Shown here one piece after another: positions 11,035 through 22,799 of a DNA stretch of 64,000 nt (its first letter is position 1; every line of letters begins with the position of its first letter). This DNA comes from Anaeramoeba flamelloides (taxonomy: Eukaryota > Metamonada > Anaeramoebidae), in the NCBI GenBank assembly GCA_027625915.1, contig JANTQA010000008.1, positions 3,365,001 through 3,429,000 on the forward strand, read 5' to 3'. The translations under genes were made by a program, and so were the position numbers. The notes beneath the pieces were generated by a model. It searched no databases. It saw nothing but the letters and a program-made list of their open reading frames with translations, and had not been told where the DNA came from.

Positions 11035-14000
11035 TATTTTTCCCCCCAAAGGTAATAGTGTAATTATTTACACAAAGATACAATTAAACCACGATAAGCA
11101 ACTTCATTTATCAACTTTAGAGAGATGAGTTATCCTTTTTAAAAGAGTCCATTTTTATCCCATTTAATTTACAGTTAAAAGATCAAGATCCTTTTTTTTT
11201 ATCTTGTTTAGATTTTGGATCGAAATTAGAAAAATAAAAATTTGTAAAACCTTTTTATTTTGAATGAAATCTCACTTTTAGTAATTTCTGAGTGTTTGTA
11301 TGTATAAATAACCTTGAATCTTTAATCTTATTTTAAAAATACAATAAAAATAAATCAAATATTGAATCCATTGAAGATCTCAAAAAAATTGATCATCTAT
11401 TTTATTCACAAAATTTTATTAAATTTCTTAGATATTTAAAATACTAGTCAATATCCTTTTTTCAATTATCAAGAGTATAAACAACAAACTATTTGTATTA
11501 AAATCAGTTATTTGATAATATCTAGTATTTTTTTTTATTATTAGAATTATTAAATTGAATTTATTTAATTTGTTTGAAAATATTTAAAAAATTGAGAAAT
11601 TATTCGAAAGACTATTGATATTTTTAATCTTTGGTTTGTTAATAACCCACCGAAAAAAATTAAAATTGTGTTATTAATTTTAGAATAATAATAATCATAT
11701 TAAAAAGGATTTATTTAGGCTTAAAGTTGAATTTTTCAGGTTTTAAAAAAGTATTTTGGGAAAATAGCTTTTTAATTTGATTATTTGGTTTTGTTATTTT
11801 TCTCAGATTTTCTCATTCAATAAAAAGAAAAAATTGATTTGAACTATTCTTAGAATCTAAAAATTAACTTTTACAAGTTTAGAATAATTATCGTAATTTC
11901 TTTTTAATTTAAGTAGATTTTTTATACAAAATTATCCCAAAAACTTAGTGATTTCATTTTGAAAGTTTATTTTTTGTACACTTCCTTTCAGAGATTTATG
12001 GATTTTCAAACTTCTTTCAAAGAAAATAATTTTTTTAGAAATAATTCGTTTTTTTTTAAATTTTAAACTTTTCAAAAAAAGAAAAATGGATCAAACTTTT
12101 AAAATCAATAATTCATTTTCTGAAAATAATATTAAAAGTAAGTGAGTTTTTGTAATATTCAGATTTTTACTTAGTTTTTTCAATTTCAAGATTGGTCAAT
12201 TTTTTTTTTGAATTTACTCTTAAATTTATGAGAATATTTTTTTTATGTTTACTAGCCCCTTAGAAAATTTGTTTTTGTTACTACCCATAAAAAGAAACCG
12301 AGGAAAAAAATCAGAATTTATCAATTGATATTTTTCCACTAAAGTGATGATAATTAGAGTGAGCTTCAAATTTGAACAAACAATACCTGGCCACCCAAAA
12401 GAAAGAAAATAATAAAATTCATCTAATAATAGATTTTTGGTAGAGAATAAAGCAATATTTATACAGTCAGTTTCAGATTTATTGCACAGACTTTGAAAGA
12501 AATTCAAGGCACAATAAAAATCTCAAATTAAAGCACAAACTTTGAAATTTTTTCATTCAAGTAATTTTCCTAGAAACTAAATTTTGTAGATTAATTTGGG
12601 ATTTTTATTTGCCTTAAATTTCGTTGAAAGTTTGTGTCTTAAAAGTGGAACCCACTATAAATAAAACTGTTTTTTATGCTTGTTCTGGTGTAAAATATAA
12701 TTCAGTTTTCAATAATAAACTCAAGAGAAAACCACCTTTGAATGTAAACTAATGAATATTATCAGAAAATTCAAAATTATGAATAGATTTGGTTCGAAAA
12801 TTTCAAAATTTTTCCATTTTTTGAAATTTTGTTGTTTTGGGTTAGACAGTAAAGAGAAATTTTAAAGGATAATATTTTTTTTAAACCAACCTTTGTATCC
12901 TTTTTTAGGTGACTAATAAACTAAAATAAAATCTTCAAATAATTTTAATAGGATATTCAAAAAAATAAAAATTTACTAAGTCTTGGAATTGAAAAATGGT
13001 GTAAAAATGTGATTAATAAAAAATCAAACTCACTTTTGATGCCATTTTTCAAAACAAATTATCGTTTTTAAAAGTTTGATCTCTTTTTTGCATTTTCAAA
13101 TTATTCCAAAAATATTATTTTTCTTTGAAACAAGATTGAAATCTTATTCTCTGTGAAGGAAAGGGAGTGTACAAAAACACACCTTATAAAATAAAATCCC
13201 AAAGTTTTCAAATCAATTATTATAATAAAACACTTAATTACAAAAAAATATAATAATTATTATTAAGTTCAAAATAATCTAAATTATTTATTCAAAAAAC
13301 ATTTCAAATCATTTTTTGATTTTTGATTTAAGAAAAAAACAGATAAAAATCACCAAACAATTAACTTGGAAATTCTCCGAAAATACTTTTATTATTCTTG
13401 GAAAATTGAACTGAAAACCTTAAAAATAATACTTATTAATTTGATTATTTTTAATCAAATATTAATAATCTTAATTTAATTATTCCAGTGGATTCTAAAC
13501 ACCCAAAAATTACAATTATCAATAGACTTGAAAATCAAATCTCATTTTATTAAAGATTTTCCAACAAATAAAACTAATTCAAATTAATACTAAAAAAAAA
13601 AAAAAACCGGATATTCTCAAATACCCGATTTTAATAATAGTTCCTTGTTTACACTCTTTGTATTTGAAAAAGAATCTTGAATAATTCTTTTAAATTTCAA
13701 GAAATTTAATAAATATTTCTGAACAAAATAAAAATTCAATTTTTTTAGATCTTCAAGGATTCAATCATTTGATTCATTTTTATAATTTTTTTAAAACGTG
13801 ATTAAAAATTGAAAATTGAAAATTTATTTGTTGAGATAAACTATCATAAATTATTAAAAACCCGATTTCATCAAAATAGAAAAAAAAAAAAATTATTTAT
13901 TTTTTAGATCGAAAAATCCAAACCAAAAAGTTTGATATTTTTTTAATCGAAATTTTAATTTAAAAAATTGAATTCTTTTAAAAATGATAACGCATTTCTC

Positions 14001-14115
14001 TTAGGCTGATAAGTGAAGCTGCTTCTCATGTGTATTTGTATCCTTGTAAAAATTACGTTTCTATTGTTATTTTTATGAAAAAAAAAAATAAATAAGAGTT
14101 ACCAGTCAATTAATT
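11035..14115. mobile_element. Long-inverted-repeat element M1
   Basis: A left arm (about 11.03-12.2 kb) recurs in inverted form as a right arm (about 12.95-14.11 kb). Landmarks present in both are the terminal GTAATAG/ATTATTTACA segment, GAGATGAGTTA/AAATGCGTTA and TTGTTAATAACCCACC with its complement. The outer ends carry AACTCTTATTTAT followed by a short C-run. A second element with the same arms lies at 26.8-31.4 kb. The centre holds a Tc1-like MITE (12.46-12.66 kb) and no coding frame. The arms are clearly diverged, so the insertion is old. The class is unknown. Confidence 0.55.
12464..12656. mobile_element. TA-flanked MITE, family H (copy 1)
   Basis: This short inverted-repeat element begins CAGTCAGTTTCA and has the internal GGCACAATAAAAATCTC motif, with the mirror half ending AAAAGTGGAACCCACT. 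It is flanked by TA on both sides, as Tc1/mariner insertions are. It is more diverged than the copies at 48.1 and 51.6 kb. Confidence 0.6.
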
Positions 14116-14269
14116 CAGGATATAAATTACCTCTAAAAAAATAACACAACCTTATTTTTTCAGAAAAATTTATATTATCACTTTTTTTGAAAGAAAAAAC
14201 CCAAGGGCAATTATTCAAATTCAAATTAAAAATACAATATATTTTATCATACTTTCTTGTTGGTAATTC

Positions 14270-15400
14270 TCACAAATGTTTATCAAGCGAGATACAAGAA
14301 GGAAAATATTTCATATTTTTACCAAATTTTCTATGCTCTAGTATCTAAAAAATTAAATAGAAAGTTGGAAAAAAACTCTTTTTGAGAAAATTACCACTTA
14401 TATCAATATATCATACACTAAGATCTTGTTAATAATTTTCTAATCAATTTTTTATCATCTAACCTAAACGTTTACAGAGCATTGGACTTCCATATAGAAG
14501 GTTTAAAATCTGAAAAATTGTTAAAAAATTTCGAATTATGTTTGTTATTATCCACGTTGGTTACAATTTGATAAAAGCTTGGAAAATTCTTTGATATTCA
14601 AGATAATTCACCAAAATCCATATTTTCTCAAAAAAGAAAGATCATTTTTTCTCAAATAAACAAAAGTTTTTTTTTAATTAAAAAAAAAGCTTGCTTTGTT
14701 TTTGCAAATTTACTTTCATTTAGATTTTTAAATGCCAAATCACATCAAATCTTTCTCACAAACCCAAATCCAAAATTTGTCTTCAAACTTACAATGGAGT
14801 TTTTAGAGAAATGATACAAATAAAAAAAAAATTGTCAACATAAAAATAAATCAAATGTTTTGAGTATTTATCAATGGAAATTCTGTTCAAAATATCTAAT
14901 AGAGTTGATACCACACTGAAAAGCGTTATTGGGAACATGGGACCAAGAAAAAACAAAAAGAACCAAATCCGAAAACTAAGAAAAAACAAAGAGAAAACCA
15001 AAACTATTTTGTAAAAAATTGATAAGATTTCTAAGGATAATTGAACAATTTAAGTAAAAAAAATGATCAAAAATCATAGAAAAAGCGACCTTTAAAAGTT
15101 AGAGTTATTTATTGAGAGTCTTTTTGAAATGATCTTCATTTTTAGGATAGAAAAACTATGTGATTATTTTTCTTTTTCATTCAAGGACTTCTTAATAAGT
15201 GAGCTTCGAGTTTAGGTATATAACAATTTCTTCCTGAATTTTAATTTTAAAAAAATACCCTTAAAATCATTTTTTGATACAAATTGAAGAAAATTTCGAT
15301 GAACATGACTTTACAATTGAAATGGGATTGAATTAAAAGCTTTTAGAGATATAATTGTAAATTCCCAATTTAGTCTTGAAGAAACGAATTCAATAAATAT
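14270..15400 (+). repeat. Dispersed repeat family O, copy 1
   Basis: About 1.1 kb matches the inverse complement of 60.84-61.96 kb with high identity. Shared landmarks include CATATAGAAGGTTTAAAATC, GATATTCAAGA and ATGAACATGACTTTACAATT. No long coding frame is present in either copy. Confidence 0.6.
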
Positions 15401-16507
15401 TTATTGATTATTTTAAATTTATATGGACTTTTAAACCATAAATCCCAAGTAAAAAAAGAAACAAATATTAATTTTGTATCATATGTTTAACAAATCTGTA
15501 TGTTTTTTTTAATGATAATATAATAGGTGGAAAAAATACCACAAGTGATTAACCCTTAATAATCACCACTTTTAATGCAATAATATGTAAAGATTTGATA
15601 AAACAGGGGTTTCAAATTCAAAAACACCCATGTATATTATTCAAAACCCACACAGCGGATGATCAGCGAAACTGACTGTAAATAATAAGTAAATATAGTA
15701 TTTCATTCTTAAGGTTCTACTTTTAAAGAAGATATTTTTAAAATAAAAGATAAAATATAAATATTTCTCAAAAAATAGAGATAATTTTTTTGATAATTTT
15801 TATTTATATAAAAAACAAAAATTTTGAAAAATTAGGAATTTTATGGAAAATTTTCAGCTATTTACATAAGTACAATGGATCAGAATTTTAAAAGCAATAA
15901 TTCAATGATAAAAATATGAAAAAAATTATACGAATTCTTTTAATAATTTATAGTATTCTCAAAATATCAAGGATTTTATCTTTAAAATATATTTTATTAC
16001 AGATATACAATTGAATACTTAACTAGAAATCATTTCAAAATTTTTTTCACCTGAAATAATAAATTGAAAAAAAAAATATTTACCCTTTCGTATTCAAGAA
16101 CAACAATAATTAAATCTGATTTGATATTAACTTTTAAATCATTATGAATATAAAAGTCTGATACTTTCAAAAATTAAATAAAAATAAAACCAAAAACTAA
16201 AAAAAAAGTGAGTCATTATTTTTTAAAAAGAGCATTACCGATTTTTATTAATGAACTTTAAATGAAAAAAAGATTGGCAACAAGTTTTTTTACTTTCAAT
16301 AAATATATTTTGAAAGAAATTACATATTCTCAATTTTTATAAAGTGATTATTGGTATTTTCTAAGATCTTTTTTTCCACTTTATCTTTTGCAAAAAAATA
16401 AAATCAAAAGAAAAAAAAAAGTATATATAAAAAAAAATAAATCGAAAAAAAAAAAGAAAAAGAAAAAAAAAAAGAAAAAGAAAAAGAAAAAGAAAAAGAA
16501 AAAGAAA

Positions 16508-16538
<31 letters not shown>

Positions 16539-16601
16539 GAAAAAGAAAAAAAAAAGAAAAAGAAAAAGAAAAAGAAAAAGAAAAAGAAAAAGAAAAAGAA
16601 A

Positions 16602-16632
<31 letters not shown>

Positions 16633-16636
16633 GAAA

Positions 16637-16668
<32 letters not shown>

Positions 16669-17080
16669 AAATAAGAAAAAAAAATAGTAAAACAAAAATT
16701 TGAAAAATTAGAAAAAATGATTCTGATCCAAAAATTTGAAAATATTTTTTTGAGAAGAATATTGTAATAAACCCCGAAAACAACTTCCATTAACATTATA
16801 AAGTGAGTCAAAATTTTTGAAAAATAGTTTATAATCAAAAAATCATTTATTGAAAAAATTGAAAAATATAATCATAATTTTAATAATAATAGTTTAATCA
16901 TATAAAAATTTTCAAACAATTTTAAAATTTTACAAAATAAAATGTGGATTTATTTCGAATTTTAAAATTTAATGTTTTAAAAAAAGTTTTTTCAAAGTCA
17001 AACACACATTTGAAAAATAAATTTTTTATAATGCTTAATAGTCCCTAATATCAATTATAAACTCATCAAGAATTGATGTA
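15401..17080. other. AT-rich intergenic DNA with microsatellite
   Basis: No gene is supported here. The region holds A/T runs, fragments resembling the arms of element M, and the GAAAAA microsatellite described separately. Confidence 0.5.
16443..16672 (+). repeat. (GAAAAA)n microsatellite
   Basis: About 230 bases of GAAAAA hexamers with occasional longer A-runs. All frames through it are artefacts of low complexity. It is the same hexamer that encodes the Lys/Glu tract of the BTB protein. Confidence 0.95.
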
Positions 17081-17149
17081 CATTGGTCACTAAAAACCAA
17101 CTACCAACAACAAAAAACTTTTTTCAAAAAAGAGCCGAAGATTGATAAT

Positions 17150-17680
17150 AAATTTACAATATGAAAGGTTAGAATATATAATTTTGAATACAACTGTGTT
17201 AGCAAAGAAGTGTCTCTCTTTGGAGCTCTTTGAGATTTCAGAAGATTTTTTTTTTTTTTTTTTCATTTTTTATTTCTTAAATGGGATATTTTTTTATTGA
17301 AAGACTGTAACCAAAACCTTATTTTGTCAAATAAAAAGGGTTTCAAAATAACTATAATTAGAGTTAAATAGAATTAAATTAATTATTTACTGAAAGAAAA
17401 AAATTTCTTTTATATTGAAGAAATGTAATACTTTGAAAATATAAAATGTGAAAGGATTGGATTTTTAATTCTAACATTAAATTTTTGAAAATATTGAAAT
17501 TGAGAACTTTTTTTTGTTAATTTACATTTTTTGGCAAAGAGATCCAATGGAATTTTTTTTTTGTTATTTGAATTTTATCAACCAAAAGAAGGGCAATTTT
17601 TCAATACCCTTTTTTGGTTCCGATTTGCCCGTATGAGTATGGAGTAAATCAAAAGTAAGTGGGTAGTTCCTTAAGATATT
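17150..17680 (-). mobile_element. Family C relative, inverted against the next element
   Basis: The segment from the GGTTAGAATATATAATTTTG region to the TTCCTTAA near 17.68 kb matches the inverse complement of 18.13-18.6 kb over some 450 bases. Landmarks are GAGATCCAATGGAATT and CAACCAAAAGAAGG. The outer end is degraded. Together with the next element it makes a large inverted pair. Confidence 0.55.
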
Positions 17681-18103
17681 TGGAAATTAAGGTAATTTTA
17701 TCTACATAATACAAAATATTTTTTTTTATTCAAAAAATGATTTAAATTGTTATAGTGATTCTTGTGAATACGACCAAACAGTTTGTTAAAAAAAATTTTC
17801 AAAATTGAAATTTTTTACATTTTGTTTTTCATTTTTTGAAAACAAGAGAATGACTTTTTTCAAACCTTAAAGAAGGAAAAATGTTTTTTTTGCATATTAT
17901 ATTTAAATTTCATTTAAATTTTTGTTAAACTTTTATCAAATTTTCATTTATTTAATGACTCACACCCCGATTAGTTTTGTCAACTGATATTTGTATTGAA
18001 AGATTAATAATTAAAACTAATAAGAAAATATTAAATTTTCTTCCAAAATCAAGATTTTCCAACATAAAACGAAAAATATGTTTTCCCATTTTCAAGAATT
18101 AAC

Positions 18104-18777
18104 TTAAGGGTCTAGTCATTTACCGTAAAAATGTACCATACTCAAGGGGTGACCTGAAACCAAAAAGGGTATTGTGAAATAGGCCTTCTTTTGGTTGACA
18201 AAATTCAAATTACAAAAAAAAAATTCCATTGGATCTCTTTGACAAAAAATTAAAAGAAGAAAAAGAGTTCTCAATTTCAAAATTTAAAAAAAAAATTCAT
18301 CTTTTCTCATTTTCTTTTTCAAACGAGGTTAAATTTCTTTAATTTAAAACAAATTACTTTTTTGTATTTCGCAATCAATTTTATTCGATTTAGTCTGGTT
18401 TGTGGTTATTTTGTAACCCTCTAAATTTGACCAAGTAAGGATTAGGTAATAGTCTTTCAATAAAAATAACTCATTTGAAAAAAGAAAAAAAAGAAAAAAA
18501 AGTCACCGAGATCTCAAAAAGCGCCAAAGAGCGACACTTCAAAACTGACAGAGTTGTTTTCAAAATTGTAATTCACAACCATTCTAATTGGAAATTGAGT
18601 GTCGCTCTTTGGCGCTTTTTTCTAAAAATGTCCTCATTTTTGGTTGTTGATTTCTGGAGATCGATCAAATATCACATATGGTTAGTTTTTGATTTGTGTT
18701 AGGTCATCAATAAAATTACTAAAAAGTGTTTTTCCATTTCAGAAAAAAAAATTTCACCGTAATTACTCGACCCTTAA
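18104..18777 (+). mobile_element. TTAA-bounded DNA element, family C
   Basis: It begins TTAAGGGTCTAGTCATTTAC and ends with the near complement GTAATTACTCGACCCTTAA, so terminal inverted repeats abut TTAA on both sides, as in piggyBac-type insertions. Inside are two inverted copies of a segment with AAGCGCCAAAGAGCGACACT at about 18.52 and 18.6 kb. No transposase frame is visible, so it is non-autonomous. Confidence 0.65.
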
Positions 18778-18799
18778 TTGCTAAAAAAATAAAAAATTC

Positions 18800-18990
18800 C
18801 TTTTTTCATTTTATATTGGTAAAATGTAAATTTTGGATTTCAAAAAATAGTTTCAAATTAATAAATTGCTTAGAATGAGGTGAACTCATCCATTTCATTC
18901 AGCCAACAAACACAAATTACAAAAAAAAATTTTTTCAAGATCTTGAAAAGATTTTCGTTTATTTTTAAAAAATACTAGCCCCTTAATTAA
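18800..18990 (-). repeat. Family A fragment
   Basis: The inverse complement matches the left end of the family A copies at 34.37 and 59.56 kb (TTTTTAAAAATAAACGAAAA, then CAAGATCTTG and GGATGAGTT). Only the terminal 190 bases remain. Confidence 0.6.
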
Positions 18991-19016
18991 AAGATCTTGA
19001 TGAATAAAGTTTTCAT

Positions 19017-19474
19017 CTAAGAGATAAGAAGTTTCCCTTTTTTCATTTTAATAAGTATCCTGTCAAGAGATTTAAGATGTTGGTTTTCATTCAAATTTTT
19101 TTCTTCCAGCAAATGCAAACGGGTTTTTTTCTTTTTTTTGATTAGTTCCTGGTTGAAATTCGATAACCAGCCTTTCAAAAGGCTATTAAATGAGTTACTT
19201 TTGCATACTATTAATATTTGTTCCAGTTTTTCATTTTGTTGGATACACAACCTTATTGAATTGAGAGTAGCCAATGTTTCTCTCGTTGTTTCAACAAGTT
19301 GTGTCTCAGAAAGAGATGCAAAGCCTTCATATTCGCTGGCACAATTACAATAGCAAATTAAACAATTAATATCACCGTGGTCCCTTTTTGCCTTCTGGAG
19401 GGCTTGTGGCAGTGCCTTTCGAGATCTTTTTTCAGCCTGGATTGCACTGATTCTTTGAAGATCACTATTTTCAT

Positions 19475-19511
<37 letters not shown>

Positions 19512-19883
19512 GGAGGACTTTTTCTTTTTTTGATTGGTGGGCTTTGGTATGTGTTGCTTTAAAAATGTTTTAAAAGAAATCAATTCGGATTGATCACTCC
19601 CAATTAACGAGACATGTCCTCCATTCAAAATTGCCTTATAGGCAAAGCATTTCGTAAATAAGGAGAACGGTGAAAGGATCACAACATGCTGTTTTTCTAA
19701 TTTATAAATTGAAGGGTTCATGCGGATATGAAAGAGAATCGAAGAAATTAAGCAGAAGAAAGATACTACAACAAGAAGCATGGCTGAAAACTGTTGATCA
19801 TTTAAAAGAGATACCTGTGGAATATATGGGGTTAAAAGTGATCGAAACGTACAAGTAATACAACTACTCATTAATAGTAACAT
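19017..19883 (-). CDS. Membrane-anchored SDR-like protein related to 3-ketodihydrosphingosine reductase, motifs lost
   Basis: A 288-residue reading frame from ATG. Residues about 33-53 form a hydrophobic membrane segment. Residues 66-110 (HVVILSPFSLFTKCFAYKAI, then GGHVSLIGSDQSEL) follow the first Rossmann unit of 3-ketodihydrosphingosine reductase (KDSR), where the membrane anchor also precedes HVVVTGG. The region 158-232 (ALQKAKRDHGDINCLICYCN, CASEYEGFASLSETQ, then ILIVCKSNSF) follows the VDxLVNCAG, FExL and IVFVSS elements. The TGxxxGxG cofactor loop is replaced by LSPFSLFT, NxAG by a Cys-rich segment, and no YxxxK is present. The protein also ends before the usual C-terminal region. A poly-Thr run (125-136), from a CAA/TTG-type triplet repeat, is inserted between the two halves. 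It is probably not an active reductase. It may be a regulatory pseudoenzyme or a decaying gene. No in-frame stop is present, which favours a maintained protein. Confidence 0.6.
19473..19511 (+). repeat. GTT triplet microsatellite coding poly-Thr
   Basis: Thirteen or so GTT units on this strand read as ACA/ACAAC-type Thr codons in the SDR-like gene on the opposite strand, giving twelve consecutive Thr residues. Confidence 0.9.
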
Positions 19884-20164
19884 TTCGAATAAAGTGTAAT
19901 TTAGAACGTGGCCTTTTTTAAAGCTTTGTCTTGTTGAACAAAAAAATTGAAAATTATAAAAAAATAAATTTCTAAAATTACAATTACCTTTCCATCTTCT
20001 CTCATGAATTACTCAGCATCTTCCTTTTTTGTTAACGAAAGAAAATTTACACTTTATTTATTCTCGAATTTAAATGACCGATTTATTTTTGTATTGAAAA
20101 AAAAGACTTTGAGATTTAGATTCTTTAATATTAAGGAAAAAATAATATCAGGGAAATTGAGCTG

Positions 20165-21510
20165 ATTTAAGGTTCACAATCCCTGAAATTTGAAAATCGA
20201 TTATCAGGTTTAGAGTGTAGTAACTTGTTAATTTGATTCTTACCTGATCGATCTTGTGCTTGGTATGAATATTAATAGTGGTTCAAAATAGTAATTTTTT
20301 ACAATTTATTTTTTTTTCAGAAAAAATTAGAATAATGGAGTGTAAGACAAATAGGCTCGAAGGCAAATTATAAAAAAAATGTGATTAGAGTGTTTTCAAT
20401 TGAAATTTTTATTTAGGTTAGATCTTTTATTTGTAACTTTTAAAAAATTTATTTTTTTTTTTTTTGGTAATTAGACAAACGGGTAATTAATATACAAATT
20501 CAACAACCCAAAAAGCAAATGACGTTTATTAAATATCTCGCAATCTATTAATCTTAAACTCTCCAATCCAGATTTTGGAAAAAAAAAAGTAAATTGAAAA
20601 AATTACCTTTTTATTTTTTTATTATTGTGGAAAGGTGATCCACAACAATAACCTCTGGTCTGTTGCTTTTGTTTTTTTATTGAGTATAAAATAAAAATAT
20701 ATTTAATTTTCGGTTTATTTCTCAAATTAAAAAAAAATCGCCTTTAGCTTTTCATGAGTTTTCTGTTTATTTGTAAAATCAATAGATTTTTGTTAGGCTT
20801 TTTTGAGTTATCTATTTATTTGTAAAATCAATATATTTTCGAAATAAAATAGAAAACCTCAAAAAACGTAGAAAAATTATCAGATAAAATAGAAAACCTC
20901 AAGAAAAACCAGACACTTGTCGGATAAAATAGAAAACCTCAAGAAATCCTTTCGGCACTCTACATCACTCTACAGCACTTGGCCACACTCTACGGCACTT
21001 CCTGAAACTCTAAAATTGTATTTTAAGTTTTTTTTTTTGAAACTATAATATAGGCAAGATTATATCTCAGATGATATATTTTCTATAAAAAAAAAAAAAG
21101 AATAATTTATTTCGAAACAAAGACAAGAAAAAAAAAAAAAAAAAAGAAATAAATGAAAATGAGAAAGAACAGAAAAAATAAATTAAAAACTAGATTTGAA
21201 AGTTTTTTACACCCATAGTGTAAAATTGCTTGTTTTTCGTTTCTTTGTAGGATTACCAACCTAATTTATTTTAATAAAGATATCTAAATATTTAAAAAAA
21301 ATGAGATTAAATGAAATAGACACATTATTCTGTTCTAATTTGGAACTTTATAGAAACGATTTATCTCTAAAGTGTACAATTTCATTTTGAAATTACTATT
21401 AATATTGATACCAATTACAAAAACGATCAGAAAATAACCAACTTAATAAGTAACTACACTCAAAACAAGATAATCATTTTTCAAATTTCAAGGACTGTAA
21501 AGCATTAATA
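20165..21510. mobile_element. Family D MITE, copy 1, split by palindrome array
   Basis: The left end, TTAAGGTTCACAATCCCTGA, continues with CTGATCGATCTTG as in the copy at 29.6 kb. The matching inverted end lies at about 21.42-21.51 kb (CAAGATAATCATTTTTCAAA). Palindrome array E2 and low-complexity sequence lie between the two ends. Confidence 0.5.
20700..21025. repeat. Palindrome array E2
   Basis: Modules CTATTTATTTGTAAAATCAA and AAATAGAAAACCTCAAGAAA repeat here, followed by a short run of CACTCTAC/GCACTT direct repeats (about 20,955-21,000) also seen at 38.51 kb in inverse complement. Confidence 0.7.
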
Positions 21511-21682
21511 CAAGAGCTAAAATCTTTTGATAAAATCTTTTCAAAATTTCGTTACAAGTAAATTAAAATTCACAATTATTTACACAGCAGCAAAATTTCA
21601 AAGAATTACAATAATACAATTGAATCCAAATTGGAAATAATTTTGATTTTTGAACAATTTGAAAATAATTTTTTCATTTTTC

Positions 21683-21718
<36 letters not shown>

Positions 21719-22142
21719 AATTAGATAACAAATTTCCTTCTATCAATAGTTTTTTCCTAACAAATAATATTAAGTAAAAGTTGATTATTCAAAAAAAAAA
21801 AAAAGAAACTAAATAAAATTAGTTCATGAATTCTAACCATTTGGTCAATCAATAATTCTTAAAAAAATTCCAAAAAAAAAAATTATGAATAAATTTTTTT
21901 GTTTTACTCTCTCCAAAATTTTTACACACAGTCTTGATTTATTAGTATTGATAATTATTTCTCTTTTGTTTCTAGAATATTTTTTTTATCAACAATTGTT
22001 ACAATTCCAAAAATTCAATAATTCTACCATGAGTACAATTATTATTTAACACTTTATTTGATAAATTGGGGATCGGCTAACAAAATTGTATAGATAGTAA
22101 TTTAATTTTTTTGTTCCAAGTTTCATAATATTTTTGTGATCA

Positions 22143-22619
22143 TTAAGGACCGAAGCCCTAAATAAATTCTGAATTTATACTTGAAATATTATCATTTTAT
22201 CTAAGTTAATACTCTTTAGATCATTTTATCCAAAATTAATTAAAAATTATTTTTATAAAAAAAAATTGTTTTTTGGAGTTTTTATTTTGTGAATATTTGG
22301 AAATATATACAAATTATATTAGGAATAAAGAGCGAAATTGATTTATGGAGAAATTATTACATTTTACTAAATTATTATTACTTTACTAACAATAACAAGT
22401 GTCCATGAAAAACTAATTGTGTAAATATCTTCTTTGGTGTATTTCTAAGGGTTTGATTATTGGTTTAGAAGTAGAACATAAAAAATCCAAAAAACAATTT
22501 TTTTTATAAAAATAATTTTTAATTAATTTTGGATAAAATGATCTAAAGAGCATTAACGTAGATAAAATGATAATATTTCAAGTATAAATTCAGAATTTAT
22601 TTTTTACTTCCATCATTAA
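22143..22619. mobile_element. TTAA-bounded MITE, family P
   Basis: Terminal inverted repeats of about 140 bases (TAAATTCTGAATTTATACTT and its complement) flank a 190-base core. TTAA occurs at both limits. The right TTAA is shared with the adjacent family B element. Confidence 0.65.
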
Positions 22620-22798
22620 GAGACTAATCTCTATTAAAATTGTTACCTAAATTTAAAAGAGATTGTGAAAAATTTTTGTCAATTACTTTGATTTAAAAAA
22701 CCTGTTTGTTTTCAATATTAAACATATTTCTAGATAAGGAATCTTTATTTAGAAATTGGTCAAAAAAAAAATAATAATAATAGAGACTAGTCCCTTAA
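22616..22798. mobile_element. TTAA MITE, family B, copy 1
   Basis: A 183-base element from TTAAGAGACTAATCTCTATT to ATAGAGACTAGTCCCTTAA. A second copy of almost the same sequence and length lies at 60.08-60.26 kb. The TTAA at each end fits TTAA target-site duplication. Confidence 0.75.
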
Positions 22799-22799
22799 G

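Noticed and set aside
16361-16838. Several 100-144-residue frames on both strands (poly-Phe/Leu or poly-Lys/Glu).
   Set aside because: They are translations of the GAAAAA microsatellite and its flanks. They have no sequence outside the repeat.
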